Assembly: GCF_014650175.1 (NCBI RefSeq)
Contig: NZ_BMUL01000008.1
Coordinates: 186,001 to 250,000, forward strand
Source of the DNA: Streptomyces termitum
GTDB lineage: Bacteria > Actinomycetota > Actinomycetes > Streptomycetales > Streptomycetaceae
DNA length: 64,000 nucleotides
Direction: 5' to 3'
The notes under the pieces are model-generated. The model was not told where the DNA came from, made no database searches, and worked only from the letters and a program-made list of their open reading frames with translations. The translations under genes were made by a program, and so were the position numbers. This document shows positions 61,498 to 64,000 of this stretch, piece after piece. How positions within the stretch are numbered: the stretch's first letter is position 1; each line of letters starts with the position of its first letter.

Positions 61498-63437
61498 CGA
61501 TGAGCGCGGGCTGGTACCTGCGGCGGCTGTCCCGGATGGGGCCGCGGGAGATCGGCGGGCGGGCGGCCGACGCGGCGCGCCGGCGGCACTGGCGGTCGGC
61601 CCGGCCGGCCTGCCCGCGGGTGGCCGGTGCCCGGTTCGCGTCGGTGCTGCCCGAGGGGGCCCTCGACGCGGTGGCGCCGGACGCCGCGAAGCGGCTGGTG
61701 GCCGAGGCGGACCGGCTGATGGCCGGGCGGGCGGTCTTCTTCGGGGTGGAGCGCGACGACCTGGTCTCCCCGGACTGGTGGTACGACCCGAAGACCGGGC
61801 GCCGGGCGCCGTGGGGCTACGCCTTCGACGTGCCGTACCGGGACGAGGAGGCGGTCGGCGACATCAAGCAGATCTGGGAGCCGTCGCGGCACCAGTACCT
61901 GACCGTGCTCGCCGCCGCCTACGCGCTGACCGGGGACGAGCGGTACGCGGAGCGGGTGGCCGCGCACCTGCGGTCGTGGTGGGCGGCGAACGCGCCGCTG
62001 CGCGGGGTGCACTGGACCAGCGGCATCGAGCTGGGCATCCGGCTGCTGTCGTGGGTGTGGGTGCGGCGGCTGCTCGACGGCTGGCCGGGCGCGGCCGGGC
62101 TGTTCGAGGAGAACCCGGTGGCGCTGCGGCAGATCTGGCACCACCAGCGCTGGCTGGCGGCCTTCCCCAGCCGGGGTTCCTCGGCCAACAACCACGTGAT
62201 CGCCGAGGCCGCGGGGCAGCTGGCCGCGTCCTGCGCGTTCGGCTGGTTCCCCGCCTCCCGGCGGTGGCGGGCCGACGCGCTGCGCTCGCTCGAACGGCAC
62301 CTGCGGGGCAACACCTTCCTCTCCGGGATCAACCGGGAGCTGGCCAGCGAGTACCACGGCCTGGTCCTCGAACTGGGCCTGGCGGCGGTGGCCGAGGCGG
62401 ACACCGCCGGCGTGCCGGTGCCCGCGACGGTGCGGCTGGTGCTGCTGCGGATGACGGACGCGCTCGCGGCCGTCGTGGACGACCGGCTGCGGCCGCCGCG
62501 CCAGGGCGACTCGGACGACGGGCACGGGCTGGTCCTGGACGGGGAGGGCACCGACCGGTGGGGGTCGCTGCTGGCCACCGGGGAGGCGGTCTTCGGCCGG
62601 CTCGACTGGTGGCCGTCGGTGCCCGGCACCGACGTGCGCACCCCGCTGCTCGCCGCGCTGGTCCGGCCGACCCGGCTCGCGGCGAAGCGCCCGGCGGCCC
62701 GGCCGGCGCACTTCGCGGACGCCGGGCTGACCGTGCTGCGCGGCCCGGACGGGATCTGGTGCCGCTGCGACGGCGGCCCGCACGGCTTCCTGTCGATCGC
62801 CGCGCACGCCCACGCGGACGCGCTGTCGGTGGAGGTGCGGCACGACGGGGTGGACGTGCTGGCCGACCCGGGGACGTACTGCTACCACGGGCAGCCGGAG
62901 TGGCGGCGGTACTTCCGCTCGACGCTGGGCCACAACACCCTGGAGTGGGGCGGCGCGGACCAGTCCGTCTCCGGCGGGCCGTTCCTGTGGACCCGGCACG
63001 CCCGCACCCGGGTCCTGGTCGCGGAGCCGTCCGGCGAGGGGGTGGCCCGCTGGTGCGCCGAGCACGACGGCTATCCGGGGGTGACGCACCGCCGCCGGGT
63101 GGAGCTGACGGCGGCGAGCCGGGAGCTGCGGGTGGTGGACGAGGTCCGGGGCGGGCGGGGGCCGGTGCGGCTCGCCTTCCACCTGGGACCGGAGGTCGCG
63201 GCGGAGCTGACGGGAGACCGGGCGGTGCTGCGCTGGACCCGGGACGGCGAGGACCGCTCGGCGGTGCTCGACCTGCCCGGGGCGCTGTCCTGGCGGGCGC
63301 ACCGGGGCGAGAGCGGGCCGCCGCTGGGCTGGTACTCGGCGGGCTTCGGGCGCAAGGAGCCCAGCACCACCCTGGTCGGCACCGGTTCCACCGACGGCAC
63401 GGCGGAGTTCACCACCGTGCTCGGGTTCCGCGGCTAG
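61494..63437 (+). CDS. heparinase II/III-family protein
   Basis: 647 residues. N-terminal (alpha/alpha) toroid (about 90-330; HWTSGIELGIRLLSWVWVRRLL, SSANNHVIAEAAGQLAAS) and C-terminal beta-sandwich (about 390-640; FLSIAAHAHADALSVEVRHDG, DPGTYCYHG, STLGHNTLEW). Lyases of this fold break uronic-acid polysaccharides by beta-elimination using Asn, His and Tyr; NNH and the AHAHADALS patch are candidates. No signal peptide is obvious, which suits a cytoplasmic EPS-modifying role. Overlaps the previous gene (ATGA). Confidence 0.9.
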   Translation: MTMSAGWYLRRLSRMGPREIGGRAADAARRRHWRSARPACPRVAGARFASVLPEGALDAVAPDAAKRLVAEADRLMAGRAVFFGVERDDLVSPDWWYDPKTGRRAPWGYAFDVPYRDEEAVGDIKQIWEPSRHQYLTVLAAAYALTGDERYAERVAAHLRSWWAANAPLRGVHWTSGIELGIRLLSWVWVRRLLDGWPGAAGLFEENPVALRQIWHHQRWLAAFPSRGSSANNHVIAEAAGQLAASCAFGWFPASRRWRADALRSLERHLRGNTFLSGINRELASEYHGLVLELGLAAVAEADTAGVPVPATVRLVLLRMTDALAAVVDDRLRPPRQGDSDDGHGLVLDGEGTDRWGSLLATGEAVFGRLDWWPSVPGTDVRTPLLAALVRPTRLAAKRPAARPAHFADAGLTVLRGPDGIWCRCDGGPHGFLSIAAHAHADALSVEVRHDGVDVLADPGTYCYHGQPEWRRYFRSTLGHNTLEWGGADQSVSGGPFLWTRHARTRVLVAEPSGEGVARWCAEHDGYPGVTHRRRVELTAASRELRVVDEVRGGRGPVRLAFHLGPEVAAELTGDRAVLRWTRDGEDRSAVLDLPGALSWRAHRGESGPPLGWYSAGFGRKEPSTTLVGTGSTDGTAEFTTVLGFRG

Positions 63438-63445
63438 GGGGGCGC

Positions 63446-64000
63446 GTGGGGATCGAACGGCGGCACCGGGCGGTGCCGGCGGCACCGCTGGTGCTGCTCC
63501 TGCTGGCGGCCGGCTGCACGGGGGCCCCGGACGCTCCGGCGCCGGGCCCGTCGGCCGCGCGGCCGGGCGCGGTCGCCGCGCCCGGCGCGTCCGGCACGCC
63601 CGTGGCCCGGGTGTGCGGGGCGGCGGGGACCGGTCCCGTACGGCCTCCGGCGGGGGCGGTGACGGTCGATCCGGCGGTGGCCGGCGATCTGGCGGCGAAG
63701 ACGGCGGCCGCTCCGGCGGGCACCGTCTTCTGGCTGCGGCCGGGCCGGCACCTGCTCGCGCCGGGGCCGTCCGCCCAGGTCGAGCCGAAGCCGGGCGACC
63801 GCTACCTGGGGGCGCCGGGCGCGGTGCTCGACGGGCGGCGCGCCCACGCGTACGCGTTCGGCGGCACCGCCTCCGGCGTCACGCTGAGCCACCTGACCGT
63901 GCGGGGGTTCGCCGCGCCGCGCGACGAGGGGGTGGTGAACCACGACATGGCCGACGGATGGGTGATCGAGCACGTGACGATCGAGGACAACTCCGGTGCC
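63446..64000 (+). CDS. right-handed beta-helix-like lipoprotein, 3' partial
   Basis: The frame runs from GTG 63446 past the end of the window (185 codons visible). The lipobox LLAAG-C at about residue 24 makes it a lipoprotein, followed by an Ala/Pro/Gly linker. From about residue 72 the sequence is that of polysaccharide beta-helix proteins (GTVFWLRPGRHLL, GDRYLGAPGAVLDGR, GVTLSHLTVRGF, GWVIEHVTIEDNS). This fold includes AlgG-type mannuronan epimerases and pectate lyases, and also non-enzymatic proteins. No catalytic residues can be assigned from the visible part. Confidence 0.8.
   Translation, partial: MGIERRHRAVPAAPLVLLLLAAGCTGAPDAPAPGPSAARPGAVAAPGASGTPVARVCGAAGTGPVRPPAGAVTVDPAVAGDLAAKTAAAPAGTVFWLRPGRHLLAPGPSAQVEPKPGDRYLGAPGAVLDGRRAHAYAFGGTASGVTLSHLTVRGFAAPRDEGVVNHDMADGWVIEHVTIEDNSGA

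Overview
The window is chromosomal DNA from a high-GC actinomycete, almost certainly a Streptomyces. GC is about 73-75%, with GTG and TTG starts and stop/start overlaps (GTGA, ATGA, TTGA). Two further marks are the CebR-type operator TGGGAGCGCTCCCA and an operon for the earthy odorant 2-methylisoborneol. I see no rRNA, tRNA, CRISPR array, phage, or PKS/NRPS genes.

Left part (1-18.5 kb): small membrane proteins (HdeD-like, DUF350-like), a WGR/beta-propeller protein coupled to a small partner, an S66 carboxypeptidase, and a ROK repressor. A stand-alone TrpF follows, which is unusual for Streptomyces. Next come the divergent xylose genes xylB/xylA with a candidate XylR-type operator, the lactate-utilisation operon lutABC, a truncated GH95-like protein, a chloramphenicol-exporter-like MFS protein, and a SigE-family sigma factor with a membrane partner.

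Cellulose region (18.5-29.4 kb): two secreted CBM2 cellulases (GH5 endoglucanase and GH6 cellobiohydrolase), the repressor CebR, the cellobiose ABC transporter CebEFG without its ATPase, and the GH1 beta-glucosidase BglC. Five CebR-type boxes link secretion of cellulases, cello-oligosaccharide uptake and intracellular hydrolysis into one regulon.

Middle (29.5-49.3 kb): a secreted GDPD phosphodiesterase, then an operon encoding a family 2B encapsulin shell (EshA type), 2-methylisoborneol synthase and geranyl diphosphate 2-C-methyltransferase. This is a compartmentalised terpene pathway. It is followed by a CsoR-box-controlled CopZ-like protein with an altered metal site, a BlaI regulator with a remnant of its M56 partner, a giant DUF3686-type AAA ATPase with a flotillin/SPFH protein, a SulP transporter/STAS/ArsR set with a palindromic operator, an orphan histidine kinase, and a TetR/esterase pair.

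Right part (49.3-64 kb): after a 965-bp gene-free, partly low-GC region, a tightly coupled exopolysaccharide operon runs off the end of the window. It encodes a polyprenyl-phosphate sugar transferase, an AlgD-like GDP-mannose dehydrogenase, a GT4 glycosyltransferase, two Wzz-like proteins without kinase motifs, an AsnB-type amidotransferase, a fused dehydrogenase/oxidoreductase, a heparinase II/III-family protein and a beta-helix lipoprotein. Together they suggest an amidated, uronic-acid-containing extracellular polymer with alginate-like features. I regard this as the most likely undescribed system here.
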